This document shows positions 24,516 to 33,076 of a stretch of DNA of 64,000 nt, in pieces (the first letter of the stretch is position 1; every line of letters begins with the position of its first letter). The DNA is from Nonomuraea montanisoli. GTDB lineage: Bacteria; Actinomycetota; Actinomycetes; Streptosporangiales; Streptosporangiaceae. The notes beneath the pieces are model-generated. The model did not search any database, was not told where the DNA came from, and worked only from the letters and a program-made list of their open reading frames with translations. The DNA lies in the NCBI RefSeq assembly GCF_013363975.1, contig NZ_JABWGN010000012.1, positions 217,423 to 281,422 of the forward strand. Reading direction: 5' to 3'. The translations under genes were made by a program, and so were the position numbers.

Positions 24516-25012
24516 ACGCCAGGGACCGGGCCGCCGAGGTCGCCCGGCAGGTGCGCGACCCCGAGATGCCCATGCTCACCCTCGCCGACCTCGGCGTGCT
24601 GCGCGACGTCGAGCTGGACGGCGGCGGGGAGGTGGTCGTGTCGATCACCCCGACGTACACCGGCTGCCCCGCCATGGCGACCATGCGCGACGACCTCGTC
24701 CACCGGCTGCGCGAGGCCGGGTTCGACCGCGTCGAGGTGCGGATCGTCCTGGACCCGCCCTGGTCGAGCGACTGGATCAGCGAGCGCGGCCGGGCGGCGC
24801 TGCGCGAGGCGGGGCTGTCGGCGCCCGGCCCGGCCCCCCGCCGGACCGGACCGATCCCGCTCACGCTCGGCCCGGCCAGGAGCGCCCCGCCCTGCCCGCG
24901 CTGCGGGTCGGCGGCGACCCGGCTGACCTCCGAGTTCGGGGCGACCGCCTGCAAGGCCCTCTACCGCTGCACCGGCTGCCAGGAGCCGTTCGAGCACGTC
25001 AAGGAGATCTGA
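24512..25012 (+). CDS. paaD: PaaD, maturation factor of the phenylacetyl-CoA epoxidase
   Basis: A 166-residue PaaD. Seen: an N-terminal MIP18/DUF59 domain (DPEMPMLTLADLGVLRDV, TPTYTGCPAM) and a C-terminal zinc-ribbon-like domain with CPRCG and CTGC pairs plus an extra Cys between. PaaD assists iron-sulfur or diiron assembly for the epoxidase. It starts at GTG 24512 overlapping the paaC stop (GTGA) and ends 1 base before paaE. Confidence 0.95.
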   Translation: MNARDRAAEVARQVRDPEMPMLTLADLGVLRDVELDGGGEVVVSITPTYTGCPAMATMRDDLVHRLREAGFDRVEVRIVLDPPWSSDWISERGRAALREAGLSAPGPAPRRTGPIPLTLGPARSAPPCPRCGSAATRLTSEFGATACKALYRCTGCQEPFEHVKEI

Positions 25013-25013
25013 C

Positions 25014-26069
25014 ATGCCCTCTTTCCACCCGCTCACCGTGGCGGCGGTGGACCACCTGTGCGAGGACGCCGCGGCGATCACCTTCGCCGTCCCGGACGAG
25101 CTGCGCGAGGCGTACGCCTTCCGCGCCGGGCAGTCGCTCACCCTGCGCCGCTTCGTGGACGGGCGGGAGGAGCGCCGCTCGTACTCGATCTGCGCGCCGG
25201 CCGGGGCGCAGCCGCGGATCGGCGTCCGCGAGATCCCGGACGGGCTGTTCTCATCCTGGCTGGTCCGCGAGGTCGCGCCGGGCACGCGGATCGAGGTCCA
25301 GACGCCGACCGGCTCCTGGCAGGCCGACCCCGCCATGGGCGAGCGGCACCTGTGCGTCGCCGCCGGATCGGGCATCACCCCGATGCTGTCGCTCGCCTCC
25401 ACCGTGCTCACCCACCCCGAGGCCCAGGTGTCGCTGCTGTACGGCAACCGCACCAGCCGCACCGTGATGTTCGCCGAGGAGCTGGGCGACCTGAAGAACC
25501 GGTACGGCTCCCGGCTCCAGGTGGTCCACGCGCTCTCGCGTGAGCCGCGCGACGTCGAGCTGTTCTCGGGGCGGCTCGACGGCGACCGGCTGCGCCGCCT
25601 GCTGACCGAGCTGGTGCCGGTCGAGGTGTTCGACCACGTCTGGCTCTGCGGACCGCTGGCGATGATCCAGCAGGCGCGTACGGTGCTCGCCGAGCTGGGC
25701 GTTCCCGCGTCCCGCGTGCACGTGGAGCTGTTCTACGTCGACGAGCCGCCGCCGCAGCCGCGACGGGCGGCCGACTGGGCGCCGCCCGGCGCGACCAGCG
25801 AGCTGACGGTCGTGCTCGACGGCCTCCGCACGACCTCGACGGTCTCGCGCGGGACGACGCTGCTCGACGGCGCCCAGGCGGCGCGCGCGGACCTGCCGTT
25901 CGCCTGCAAGGGCGGCGTCTGCGGGACGTGCCGCGCGGTCGTGCGGGACGGCGAGGTGGACATGCGCCGCAACTACGCCCTGGAACAGCCCGAGCTGGAC
26001 GCCGGGTTCGTCCTCACCTGCCAGACGTTTCCGGTCGGCGAGCGCGTCACCGTCGACTACGACGCATAA
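25014..26069 (+). CDS. paaE: Phenylacetyl-CoA epoxidase reductase PaaE
   Basis: A 351-residue flavin/iron-sulfur reductase. Domains: FAD-binding (RSYSICAPAG), NAD-binding (AGSGITPMLS, LCGPLAMI) and a C-terminal plant-type 2Fe-2S ferredoxin with CKGGVCGTC followed by a distal Cys in LTCQTFP. It passes electrons from NADPH to the PaaABC diiron centre. ATG at 25014, 1 base after paaD. Full family length. Confidence 0.97.
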   Translation: MPSFHPLTVAAVDHLCEDAAAITFAVPDELREAYAFRAGQSLTLRRFVDGREERRSYSICAPAGAQPRIGVREIPDGLFSSWLVREVAPGTRIEVQTPTGSWQADPAMGERHLCVAAGSGITPMLSLASTVLTHPEAQVSLLYGNRTSRTVMFAEELGDLKNRYGSRLQVVHALSREPRDVELFSGRLDGDRLRRLLTELVPVEVFDHVWLCGPLAMIQQARTVLAELGVPASRVHVELFYVDEPPPQPRRAADWAPPGATSELTVVLDGLRTTSTVSRGTTLLDGAQAARADLPFACKGGVCGTCRAVVRDGEVDMRRNYALEQPELDAGFVLTCQTFPVGERVTVDYDA

Positions 26070-26081
26070 GGAGCCCTACAC

Positions 26082-27260
26082 ATGCCCGAATCCTTCGTCG
26101 TCTCCGGCGTGCGGACGCCGATCGGCCGCTACGGCGGCGCGCTCGCCCACGTCCGGCCCGACGACCTGGCCGCCCTCGTCGTGGGCGAGGCCGTCGCCCG
26201 CGCGGGGATCGCCCCGGAACTCGTCGACGAGGTGGTGCTCGGCGCGGCCAACCAGGCCGGCGAGGACAATCGCAACGTCGCCCGGATGGCCCTCCTGCTG
26301 GCGGGCCTGCCCGACTCGGTGCCCGGGTTCACCGTCAACCGGCTGTGCGCCTCGGGGCTCACCGCGGTCGCCACTGCACGGGCCATGATCGCCGCCGGTG
26401 ACGCCGACGTGGTGGTAGCGGGCGGGGTGGAGTCGATGACCCGCGCGCCGTGGGTGACCGAGAAGCCGGCCAAGGCGTTCGCCAAGCCGGGGGCGTCGTT
26501 CGACACCTCGATCGGCTGGCGCTTCACCAACCCGCGCTTCGACGCCGCGACGACCGCCTCCATGCCGCAGACCGCCGAGACCGTCGCGCGCCGCTGGGGC
26601 CTGGCCCGGGAGGAGCTGGACGCGTTCGCGCTGCGCTCCCACGAGCGGGCCGTCGCGGCGGCCAAGGAGGGCCGCTTCACCGGGGAGATCGTCCCGGTTC
26701 CCACCGGTGAGGGCGTCGTGGACGCCGACGAGGGGCCCCGGCCGGACACGAGCCTGGAGCGGCTGGCGCGGCTGCGCCCGGTCAACGGCCCGGACGGGGT
26801 CGTCACCGCGGGCAACTCCAGCTCGCTCAACGACGGCGCCGCGGCCGTGGTCGTGGTCAGCGACCGCTTCCTCGAACGGCACGGCCTGACGCCCCGGGCG
26901 CGGCTGGTGGCGGCGGCCAACGCCGGGGTGGCACCGGAGATCATGGGCGTCGGCCCGGTCCCCGCGACCCGCAAGGCGCTCGACCGCGCCGGCTGGACCG
27001 TCGACGACCTGGACGCCGTGGAGCTGAACGAGGCGTTCGCCTCCCAGTCGCTGGCCTGCGTCCGGGATCTCGGGCTCGACCTCGACCGCGTCAACGCCGA
27101 CGGCGGCGCGATCGCCCTCGGGCACCCGCTGGGCGCGTCCGGCGCCCGGATCCTCGTCACCCTGCTCGGCCGGCTCGAACGCTCCGGCGGGCGGCGCGGC
27201 CTGGCGACCATGTGCGTCGGCGTCGGCCAGGGCAGCGCTCTCCTGGTGGAGCGCCCATGA
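26082..27260 (+). CDS. paaJ: 3-oxoadipyl-CoA/acetyl-CoA thiolase of the paa operon
   Basis: A 392-residue thiolase. Seen: nucleophilic Cys in NRLCASGL (about residue 87), ELNEAFASQ, the GGAIALGHPLGASGAR histidine motif and the second Cys in TMCVGVGQG. In the pathway PaaJ cleaves 3-oxo-5,6-dehydrosuberyl-CoA and later 3-oxoadipyl-CoA to acetyl-CoA and succinyl-CoA; position in the operon supports this rather than a general thiolase. ATG at 26082 after AAGGAG. The stop overlaps the hydratase start (ATGA). Confidence 0.92.
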   Translation: MPESFVVSGVRTPIGRYGGALAHVRPDDLAALVVGEAVARAGIAPELVDEVVLGAANQAGEDNRNVARMALLLAGLPDSVPGFTVNRLCASGLTAVATARAMIAAGDADVVVAGGVESMTRAPWVTEKPAKAFAKPGASFDTSIGWRFTNPRFDAATTASMPQTAETVARRWGLAREELDAFALRSHERAVAAAKEGRFTGEIVPVPTGEGVVDADEGPRPDTSLERLARLRPVNGPDGVVTAGNSSSLNDGAAAVVVVSDRFLERHGLTPRARLVAAANAGVAPEIMGVGPVPATRKALDRAGWTVDDLDAVELNEAFASQSLACVRDLGLDLDRVNADGGAIALGHPLGASGARILVTLLGRLERSGGRRGLATMCVGVGQGSALLVERP

Positions 27261-27988
27261 CCAGCCTGATCGTCGAGGAGGCCGAGGACCGGGTGGTGTG
27301 GCGGCTCAACCGCCCGGAGGTGCGCAACGCCATCGACCGCGAGCTGGTCGCCCGGCTGCACGAGGCGTGCGCCGCCGTCGAGGAGAACCCGCGCGTCGTC
27401 CTGCTGACCGGCGAGGGCACGACGTTCGCGGCCGGGGCGGACATCGCCCAGCTTCGCGAACGCGGCCTGTACGACGCGCTGCGCGGCATCAACTCGAAGA
27501 TCTTCGAGCGGATCCACCGGCTGCCGATGCCGACCGTGGCCCTGCTCGACGGGTACGCCCTGGGCGGCGGGGCCGAGCTGGCGTACGCCTGCGACTTCCG
27601 GATCGGCACGCCGGGCACCCGGATCGGCAACCCGGAGACGGGCCTCGGCATCATGGCGGCGGCCGGGGCGGCCTGGCGGCTGGCCGAGCTGGTCGGGGAG
27701 CCGCTGGCCAAGGAGATCCTGCTGGCGGGCCGCGTGCTGACGGCCGAGGAGGCGCACGCCGTACGGCTGCTCAACGAGGTCGTGGAGCCGGAGGAGCTGC
27801 TGGCGGCCGGGCATCGGCTGGCCGACCGGATCGCCGCCCGGGCGCCGCTGGCGACCCGGCTGACCAAGGCGGTCTTCCACGCCCCCCGGGCCGCGCACCC
27901 GTTCATCGACGACGTGGCTCAGGCGGTCCTGTTCGAGACGGAGGAGAAGCACATGCGCATGACGGCATTCCTGGAGCGGCGATCATGA
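27257..27988 (+). CDS. paaF: Enoyl-CoA hydratase, PaaF-like
   Basis: A 243-residue crotonase-superfamily enzyme. Seen: RPEVRNAIDREL, first oxyanion loop FAAGADIAQL, second oxyanion motif DGYALGGGAELAYACDFRI with the catalytic Glu in GNPETGLGI. PaaF hydrates 2,3-dehydroadipyl-CoA. Start at ATG 27257 overlaps the thiolase stop and its own stop overlaps the dehydrogenase start, so translation is coupled. The GNPE motif marks a hydratase, in contrast to the PaaG-like protein at 19.4 kb. Confidence 0.9.
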   Translation: MTSLIVEEAEDRVVWRLNRPEVRNAIDRELVARLHEACAAVEENPRVVLLTGEGTTFAAGADIAQLRERGLYDALRGINSKIFERIHRLPMPTVALLDGYALGGGAELAYACDFRIGTPGTRIGNPETGLGIMAAAGAAWRLAELVGEPLAKEILLAGRVLTAEEAHAVRLLNEVVEPEELLAAGHRLADRIAARAPLATRLTKAVFHAPRAAHPFIDDVAQAVLFETEEKHMRMTAFLERRS

Positions 27989-28806
27989 GCCTGCCACGGA
28001 CGGTCGGCGTCTTCGGCGGCGGGCGGATGGGGGCCGGGATCGCGCAGGCGTTCCTCACCGCGGGCAGCCACGTGATCGTCGTCGAGAACGGCCCGGAGGC
28101 GGCCGAGAAGGCCCGGGGCCGGGTGAGCGACGGCCTGGCCAAGGGCAAGGCCGACATGGGCGCCCTCACGCGGCTGCGCACCACCTCGGACCCCGGCGAG
28201 CTGGGCCCGTGCGAGCTCGTCATCGAGGCGGTCCCGGAGGACGCGGCGCTCAAGGCCCAGGTGTTCGCCCTGGTCGAGAAGGCGGCACCGGGCGCGGTGC
28301 TGGCCTCCAACACCAGCAGTCTGTCGATCGGCGCGCTGGCCGCCGGGCTGGCCGCGCCGGAGCGCTTCCTCGGGCTGCACTTCTTCAACCCCGTCCCGGT
28401 CAGCGCGCTCATCGAGATCGTCACCGGGCCGCGTACCGATCCGGCGCTCGTGACGCTGGCCCAGCAGTGGGCGGCCGAGCTGGGCAAGACGCCGATCACG
28501 GTCGCGGACTCGCCGGGCTTCGCCAGCAGCCGGCTGGGCGTCGGCCTGGCGCTGGAGGCGATGCGGATGCTGGAGGAGGGCGTCGCGAGCGCGGCCGACA
28601 TCGACACGGCGATGACCCTGGGCTACCGCCACCCGATGGGGCCCCTGCGCACCACCGACGTGGTGGGCCTGGACGTGCGGCTGGCGATCGCCGAGCACCT
28701 GGCGCGCGAGCTGGGGCCCCGGTTCGAGCCGCCGCGCATCCTGCGCGACCTGGTCGCCGCCGGGCATCTCGGCCGCAAGACGGGCCAGGGCTTCTACACC
28801 TGGTGA
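27985..28806 (+). CDS. paaH: 3-hydroxyacyl-CoA dehydrogenase, PaaH-like
   Basis: A 273-residue single-domain 3-hydroxyacyl-CoA dehydrogenase. Seen: NAD-binding GGGRMGAGIAQ, EAVPEDAALK, the catalytic-histidine segment GLHFFNPVPVSALIEI, SPGFASSRLG and GYRHPMGP. PaaH oxidises 3-hydroxyadipyl-CoA. Shorter than the two-domain enterobacterial PaaH (about 475 residues) and of the HBDH (FadB2-like) size usual in actinobacteria. Last gene of the operon, converging on the TetR gene after 6 bases. Confidence 0.92.
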   Translation: MSLPRTVGVFGGGRMGAGIAQAFLTAGSHVIVVENGPEAAEKARGRVSDGLAKGKADMGALTRLRTTSDPGELGPCELVIEAVPEDAALKAQVFALVEKAAPGAVLASNTSSLSIGALAAGLAAPERFLGLHFFNPVPVSALIEIVTGPRTDPALVTLAQQWAAELGKTPITVADSPGFASSRLGVGLALEAMRMLEEGVASAADIDTAMTLGYRHPMGPLRTTDVVGLDVRLAIAEHLARELGPRFEPPRILRDLVAAGHLGRKTGQGFYTW

Positions 28807-28812
28807 GACCCC

Positions 28813-29445
28813 TCAGACTCGGGTCTCGTGCCGGGCCAGGCCGTCGAAGGCGATGGCGGTGACGGCGTCGGCGACCATCGCCCGGTCGTAGGCGCCGTCC
28901 GGCCGGTACCACTCGACCAGCGAGTTCACCATGCCGAACAGCAGCCGGCTGACCAGCGTCGCCGGCACGTCGTCACGGAGCGCGCCCTCCGCGACGGCGT
29001 CGGTGACGAGCGCGGCGAGGCGGTCGTCGAGCCAGCGGCGCCGCTCCAGCGCCGCCAGCTCGACCTCGCTGTTGCCGCGTACCCGCAGCAGGAGCGTGAC
29101 GGAGGGCTGGTGCGCCACGAGGACCTCCACGCTGCGGCGCACCACCTCGCGCAGCCGTTCGTACGCGCTGCGGCCGGCCTGCTCCCGGAACGCCTCGGTC
29201 ACGACGGCGGTCAGCTCGTCGAGCGCGTCGTCCAGGGCCTGGCCGAGGAGCTGCTCCTTGCCGGTGACGTGGTGGTAGATGGCCGGCTTGGTCAGGCCCA
29301 GCTCCTTGGCCAGGTCGCCCATGCTGGTGGCGTCGTACCCCTTGCGGTTGAACAGCTCCACCGCGGCGCGCAGGACCGCTGCCTGGTCGTGGCCGGGACG
29401 GCCACGCCCGCGGCGCGGGGGCGGTTCGGCAGGCTGGCTCGTCAC
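28813..29445 (-). CDS. paaR: TetR family regulator of the paa cluster
   Basis: A 210-residue TetR regulator. Seen: N-terminal HTH (KGYDATSMGDLAKELGLTKPAIYHHVTGKEQLL) and a C-terminal domain with LLFGMVNSLVEWYRPDG, typical of the TetR_C subgroup that senses acyl-CoA thioesters. GTG start at 29445. It closes the paa island on the opposite strand; by analogy with PaaR of other actinobacteria and Thermus it would repress the paa promoter until phenylacetyl-CoA accumulates. Symbol is by context. Confidence 0.85.
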   Translation of the reverse strand: MTSQPAEPPPRRGRGRPGHDQAAVLRAAVELFNRKGYDATSMGDLAKELGLTKPAIYHHVTGKEQLLGQALDDALDELTAVVTEAFREQAGRSAYERLREVVRRSVEVLVAHQPSVTLLLRVRGNSEVELAALERRRWLDDRLAALVTDAVAEGALRDDVPATLVSRLLFGMVNSLVEWYRPDGAYDRAMVADAVTAIAFDGLARHETRV

Positions 29446-29506
29446 GAAAGCAGCATCTCACAACGGATCAGGCACTCTTCCACGCTCACCCGCTGGACGT
29501 GGCCGG

Positions 29507-30547
29507 TCACCGAGGCCCGTCACCCGGCCCCAGGGTGACGTGCGGGGACAGCGCGCGGAGGAAGTCGGCCGCGTCGAAGATCTCGCCGGCCGAGGCGACG
29601 CCGGTCGTCCTGGTGCGTCCCGTCAGGATGCGGTCCACCGCCTCCACCACGAGCGGCGCGGTGACGGCGTAGATGTCGCGGCCGCTCGCCACGGCGCGCC
29701 GTTCGCTGCCGCCGGAGCGCACGACGACGTCCACGAGGAACGTCTGCTCGGACCGTCCCCGCTCGTCGGACGGGGCCGGCGTGGGCGTGTCCGGGGCCAG
29801 CACGTCCTTGGCCGCCTCGACCGTCATGTAGGTGCGCACCTCCGGGATGGACAGGTGGCTGGGAACGGTGACGACGTCGGCCATCGTGAACTCGCCGATG
29901 ACGGCCCGGGGCCCCGTCGGGCCGGGGAAGGGCCACTCCAGGGTCGGCGGGGCGTCATGGCGGTGCTCCAGCCGGCCGTTCGTGAACACCAGGCGCCGGC
30001 CGCCCCGCCGCTGCCGGGAGACCGCGCCCGAGGCGCGCGTCCCGGGCGTGGGGTGCCAGCTGTTCAGCGCGTACGCGACGTGCGCCTCGTCGGCCGAGCT
30101 CCAGTCGCCCATCGCGGCGGTGACCAGCAGGTCGCCGAGGCCGCCGTAGAAGGCCATCGCGGGGACGATCACGGCCCCGGCGGCGCGGGCGCGGTCCGCG
30201 AAGTGCGTGAAGGTGTCGGCGTTGGCCTCGATCTCGGCCGCCACGTCCACGTACGGGATCCCGGCGCGCAGCGCCGCCTCGATCACCGGGGCGGTCGTCG
30301 TGGCGAAGGGCCCGGCGCAGTTGACCACGGCCGCCGCGCCGGCCAGCGCGGCGTCGAGGGAGCCGGGGTCGTCCACGGACGCCTGGCGGATCTCCAGCCC
30401 GGGTTCGGACGCCGCCAGCGCCTTCAGCTTCTCGGCGTCCCGGCCGGACGCGATCGGGACGAACCCGCGCTCCCGCAGCTCCGCCACCACGAAACGCCCG
30501 GTGTGCCCGTACGCGCCGAACACCGCCACCGTCAGTCCCGATGCCAT
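29507..30547 (-). CDS. Saccharopine dehydrogenase-like NAD(P)-binding oxidoreductase
   Basis: A 346-residue protein of the saccharopine dehydrogenase/trans-acting enoyl reductase group. Seen: Rossmann motif GAYGHTGRFV (residues 11-20), a NCAGPFATTTAPVIEAAL segment and YVDVAAE, all hallmarks of this group, which includes enoyl reductases acting in lipid or polyketide synthesis. Substrate unknown. ATG at 30547 follows a GGGAGAGA run. Divergent from the GlxA-type regulator, which is a plausible controller. Confidence 0.82.
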   Translation of the reverse strand: MASGLTVAVFGAYGHTGRFVVAELRERGFVPIASGRDAEKLKALAASEPGLEIRQASVDDPGSLDAALAGAAAVVNCAGPFATTTAPVIEAALRAGIPYVDVAAEIEANADTFTHFADRARAAGAVIVPAMAFYGGLGDLLVTAAMGDWSSADEAHVAYALNSWHPTPGTRASGAVSRQRRGGRRLVFTNGRLEHRHDAPPTLEWPFPGPTGPRAVIGEFTMADVVTVPSHLSIPEVRTYMTVEAAKDVLAPDTPTPAPSDERGRSEQTFLVDVVVRSGGSERRAVASGRDIYAVTAPLVVEAVDRILTGRTRTTGVASAGEIFDAADFLRALSPHVTLGPGDGPR

Positions 30548-30650
30548 GTCTCTCTCCCTGTCCTCACCTGTACTGCGTTGCCGACAATCCTGGCGAGGAC
30601 CGGATCCCGCCGCGAGTGTCTGGAACGCCATGATGCGTACAATTCCGGAC

Positions 30651-31700
30651 ATGGACACTGTCGCGCTGGCCGTCACCGACGGCATGCTGCACTTCGAGCT
30701 GTCGCTGGCGTACGAGGTCTTCGGGACCGGCCTGACCGGCGCGGCGGACCGCCGCTACGACCTCGTGGTCTGCGGACCGGGCGCCGTGCGGGCCGGCCGG
30801 TTCCTGCTGGAGCCCGACCACGGCCTCGACCGGCTCCCGCGGGCCGACACCGTGATCGTCCCGGGCTGGGCCGATGTCGACGTCGATCCACCCGCCGACC
30901 TGGTCGACGCGGTGCGCGCGGCCCACGAGGCGGGCGCGCGCGTGGCGTCCCTCTGCACGGGCGCGTTCGTGCTGGCCGCCGCCGGCCTGCTGGACGGCAG
31001 GCGGGCCACCACGCACTGGGCGCACACCCGTGACCTGGCCGAGCGCCACCCCGAGGTGGAGGTGGACCCGGACGTCCTGTACGTGGACGACGGCAGCGTG
31101 CTCACCTCCGCCGGCAAGGCCGCGGCCATGGACCTGTGCCTGCACCTGGTCCGCCTCGACCACGGCTCCTCGGTCGCCAACGCGGTCGCCCGCCGCCTGG
31201 TGGTGCCGCCGCACCGGGACGGCGGCCAGGCCCAGTTCGTCACCGCCCCGGTGCCCGCCCCGGACAACCATCCGCTCGCCGAGCTGTTCCCCTGGGTGAT
31301 CGAACGGCTGGACCAGCCGCTGACCGTGGAGGACCTGGCCCGCCGGGCCCGGATGAGCGCGCGTAATCTGAGCCGCCACTTCAGCGCGGTGACCGGCACC
31401 AGCCCGCTGCAGTGGCTGCTGACGCAGCGGATCCGCCATGCCCAGGAGTTGCTGGAGACGACCGACGACAGCGTCGAGGCCATCGCGGCGGCCACGGGCA
31501 TGGGCACCGCCACGACGCTCCGCCGGCATTTCGGCCGTACGGTCGGCGTGCCGCCGGACACCTACCGCCGCACCTTCCGCTCCCGGCAGGACGCCCGCCG
31601 CCAGGCGGACGCGGCCCGTCCTGTCCGCAGCCAGGCGGACGCGGCCCGCCCCGTCCCCAGCCAGGCGGACGCGGCCCGTCCCGCGCCGGACGGTGGATGA
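30651..31700 (+). CDS. GlxA family AraC-type transcriptional regulator
   Basis: A 349-residue regulator with a DJ-1/PfpI-like sensor domain (residues 1-190; VASLCTGAFVLAAAGLLDGRRATTHW contains the nucleophile-elbow Cys) and a C-terminal AraC double HTH (VEDLARRARMSARNLSRHFSAVTG and IAAATGMGTATTLRRHFGRTVG). Start at ATG 30651 is favoured because an excellent TACAAT (30638-30643) ends 7 bases before it, pointing to a leaderless mRNA; ATG 30630 is in frame. The last 30 residues are three copies of a decapeptide-like unit and lie outside the known fold. Confidence 0.9.
   Translation: MDTVALAVTDGMLHFELSLAYEVFGTGLTGAADRRYDLVVCGPGAVRAGRFLLEPDHGLDRLPRADTVIVPGWADVDVDPPADLVDAVRAAHEAGARVASLCTGAFVLAAAGLLDGRRATTHWAHTRDLAERHPEVEVDPDVLYVDDGSVLTSAGKAAAMDLCLHLVRLDHGSSVANAVARRLVVPPHRDGGQAQFVTAPVPAPDNHPLAELFPWVIERLDQPLTVEDLARRARMSARNLSRHFSAVTGTSPLQWLLTQRIRHAQELLETTDDSVEAIAAATGMGTATTLRRHFGRTVGVPPDTYRRTFRSRQDARRQADAARPVRSQADAARPVPSQADAARPAPDGG
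31602..31691. repeat. 30-bp tandem repeat at the 3' end of the GlxA-type gene
   Basis: Three units of 30 bp (31602-31631, 31632-31661, 31662-31691), the first 16 bases of each identical (CAGGCGGACGCGGCCC). In frame they encode QADAARPV-type decapeptides as a tail after the DNA-binding domain. Confidence 0.9.
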
Positions 31701-31740
31701 CCCGCCGTCGAGCGGACGCGCCGGATCCCCGGGGACGCGC

Positions 31741-32789
31741 TCAGCCGGCCGCGCGCGAGGTGTCCCGAGGTTCGGCGGCGGCGCTGGCGCGGGTGGGGCG
31801 CGGCAGGGTGAGCGTGATCAGGAGGCCCGTGATCATCGCGGCCGCGGTGAGCAGGACGACGACGAACTCGCCGTCGGCCGTGGCGGCGCGCAACGCCTGG
31901 CCGGTCCTGCCCGCGGTGCCGAGGTCGGCGATGACGGTGAAGACGGCCAGGCCGATCGCGTTGCCGATGTTGAGCGCGGTGGAGGCGATGCCGTTGGCCA
32001 CGCCCTGCTCGTGGGCGGCGGTGCCGGTGGCGGCGGCGATCCACATGGCGGTCCAGACGATGCCCTGGCCGAGGCCGGAGACGACCAGGCCCGGCACCAG
32101 CAGGCCGTAGCCGGCCTCGGCGTCGAAGCCGAGGGCGAGGACGGCGGTGCCGGCCACGCCGACGGCGAAGCCGATCAGCAGCGTGGTGCGGGTGCCGTCC
32201 GGGTGGCCAGGCGTTCGCCGCTCTGGGTGCCGGCGGCGATGGCCAGGGAGGGGATGAGGAAGGCCAGCCCGGTCTGCAGGGCGCTGTAGCCGTGGATGCT
32301 CTGCAGCAGCACGGTCAGGAAGTACGGCAGGACGCCGAAGGTGGCCATGTAGAGGAAGGTCACCAGCATGCCGACGGTCAGGCTGCGGTTGCGGAAGAGC
32401 CGGAAGGGCATGAGCGGGTCGGCGCTGCGGGCCTCGACCAGCGCGAAGATCGCCAACAGGGCGGCGGCCGGCAGGAACGCGCCGGCCACCAGGGGGCTGC
32501 CCCAGCCCAGTTCCGGCCCCTCGACCAGGGCGAAGACCAGCAGGGTCGATCCGGCGGTGACGCTCAGCGCCCCCGGCATGTCGAACCTGCGCCGCTCGCC
32601 CCTGGCGGGGTCACGCGGGATGACGGCCAGGGCGGCCAGCGCGACCAGTGCGGCCAGGGGGACGTTGACGAAGAAGACGGCGGGCCAGCCGAAGTTCTGG
32701 GTCAGCAGGCCGCCGAGCAGCGCGAGCGTGGAGGGCAGCAGCAGCGCGCCGCCGATGCCCTGGACGGCGCGGGCGACGATGATGACGAC
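31741..32789 (-). pseudogene. MFS transporter, 5'-truncated, deleted and frameshifted
   Basis: Remains of a 14-TM drug:proton antiporter of the EmrB/QacA type. Three lesions are visible. The reading frame opens without a start at the motif ARAVQGIGGALLLPSTLALL, so about 100 N-terminal residues are missing. It then jumps directly to GGLLTQNFGWPAVFFVNVPL, lacking the roughly 25-35 residues that normally join these motifs. A one-base frameshift near 32185-32195 separates the TGDR-like loop (SGERLATR) from GFAVGVAGTAVLAL. The rest reads through to TGA at 31741 with long hydrophobic segments. Its truncated 5' end abuts an ArsR remnant on the other strand. Confidence 0.8.
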
Positions 32790-32793
32790 GGGG

Positions 32794-32967
32794 CCGACCC
32801 ATCACTGGCGGGTGCTGCGCGACAGCGGCGTCATCCGGCAGCGCCCCTCGGGGCGGGAGAACCTGCTCGTCCTGCGGCGCGAGGATCTGGACGCCCGCTA
32901 CCCGGGGCTGCTCGACGCCATCCTGTCCGGCGCCCGCGCCGACGACGCCCTGGAGCACGGCGGCTGA
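32794..32967 (+). pseudogene. ArsR/winged-helix regulator remnant (C-terminal part)
   Basis: An open frame from the junction to TGA at 32965 encodes about 57 residues: HHWRVLRDSGVIRQRPSGRE followed by LVLRREDLDARYPGLLDAIL. This matches the recognition helix, wing and C-terminal tail of ArsR-type regulators (HHxRVLRxAGV...RREDLDxRFPGLLDAV). The N-terminal half and start codon are absent. It is back to back with the 5'-truncated MFS gene, so a single deletion across a divergent promoter could have removed both 5' ends. Confidence 0.6.
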
Positions 32968-33076
32968 CGAGCGCCGCCCGACGAGCGTCGCCGGAAGGGG
33001 CATGTGACGCCCGTCACACCGGAACCGTGACAGGCGGCCCAGGAGCGCGAGCCCGGCCGCGCCCATGCTGGCGGGC

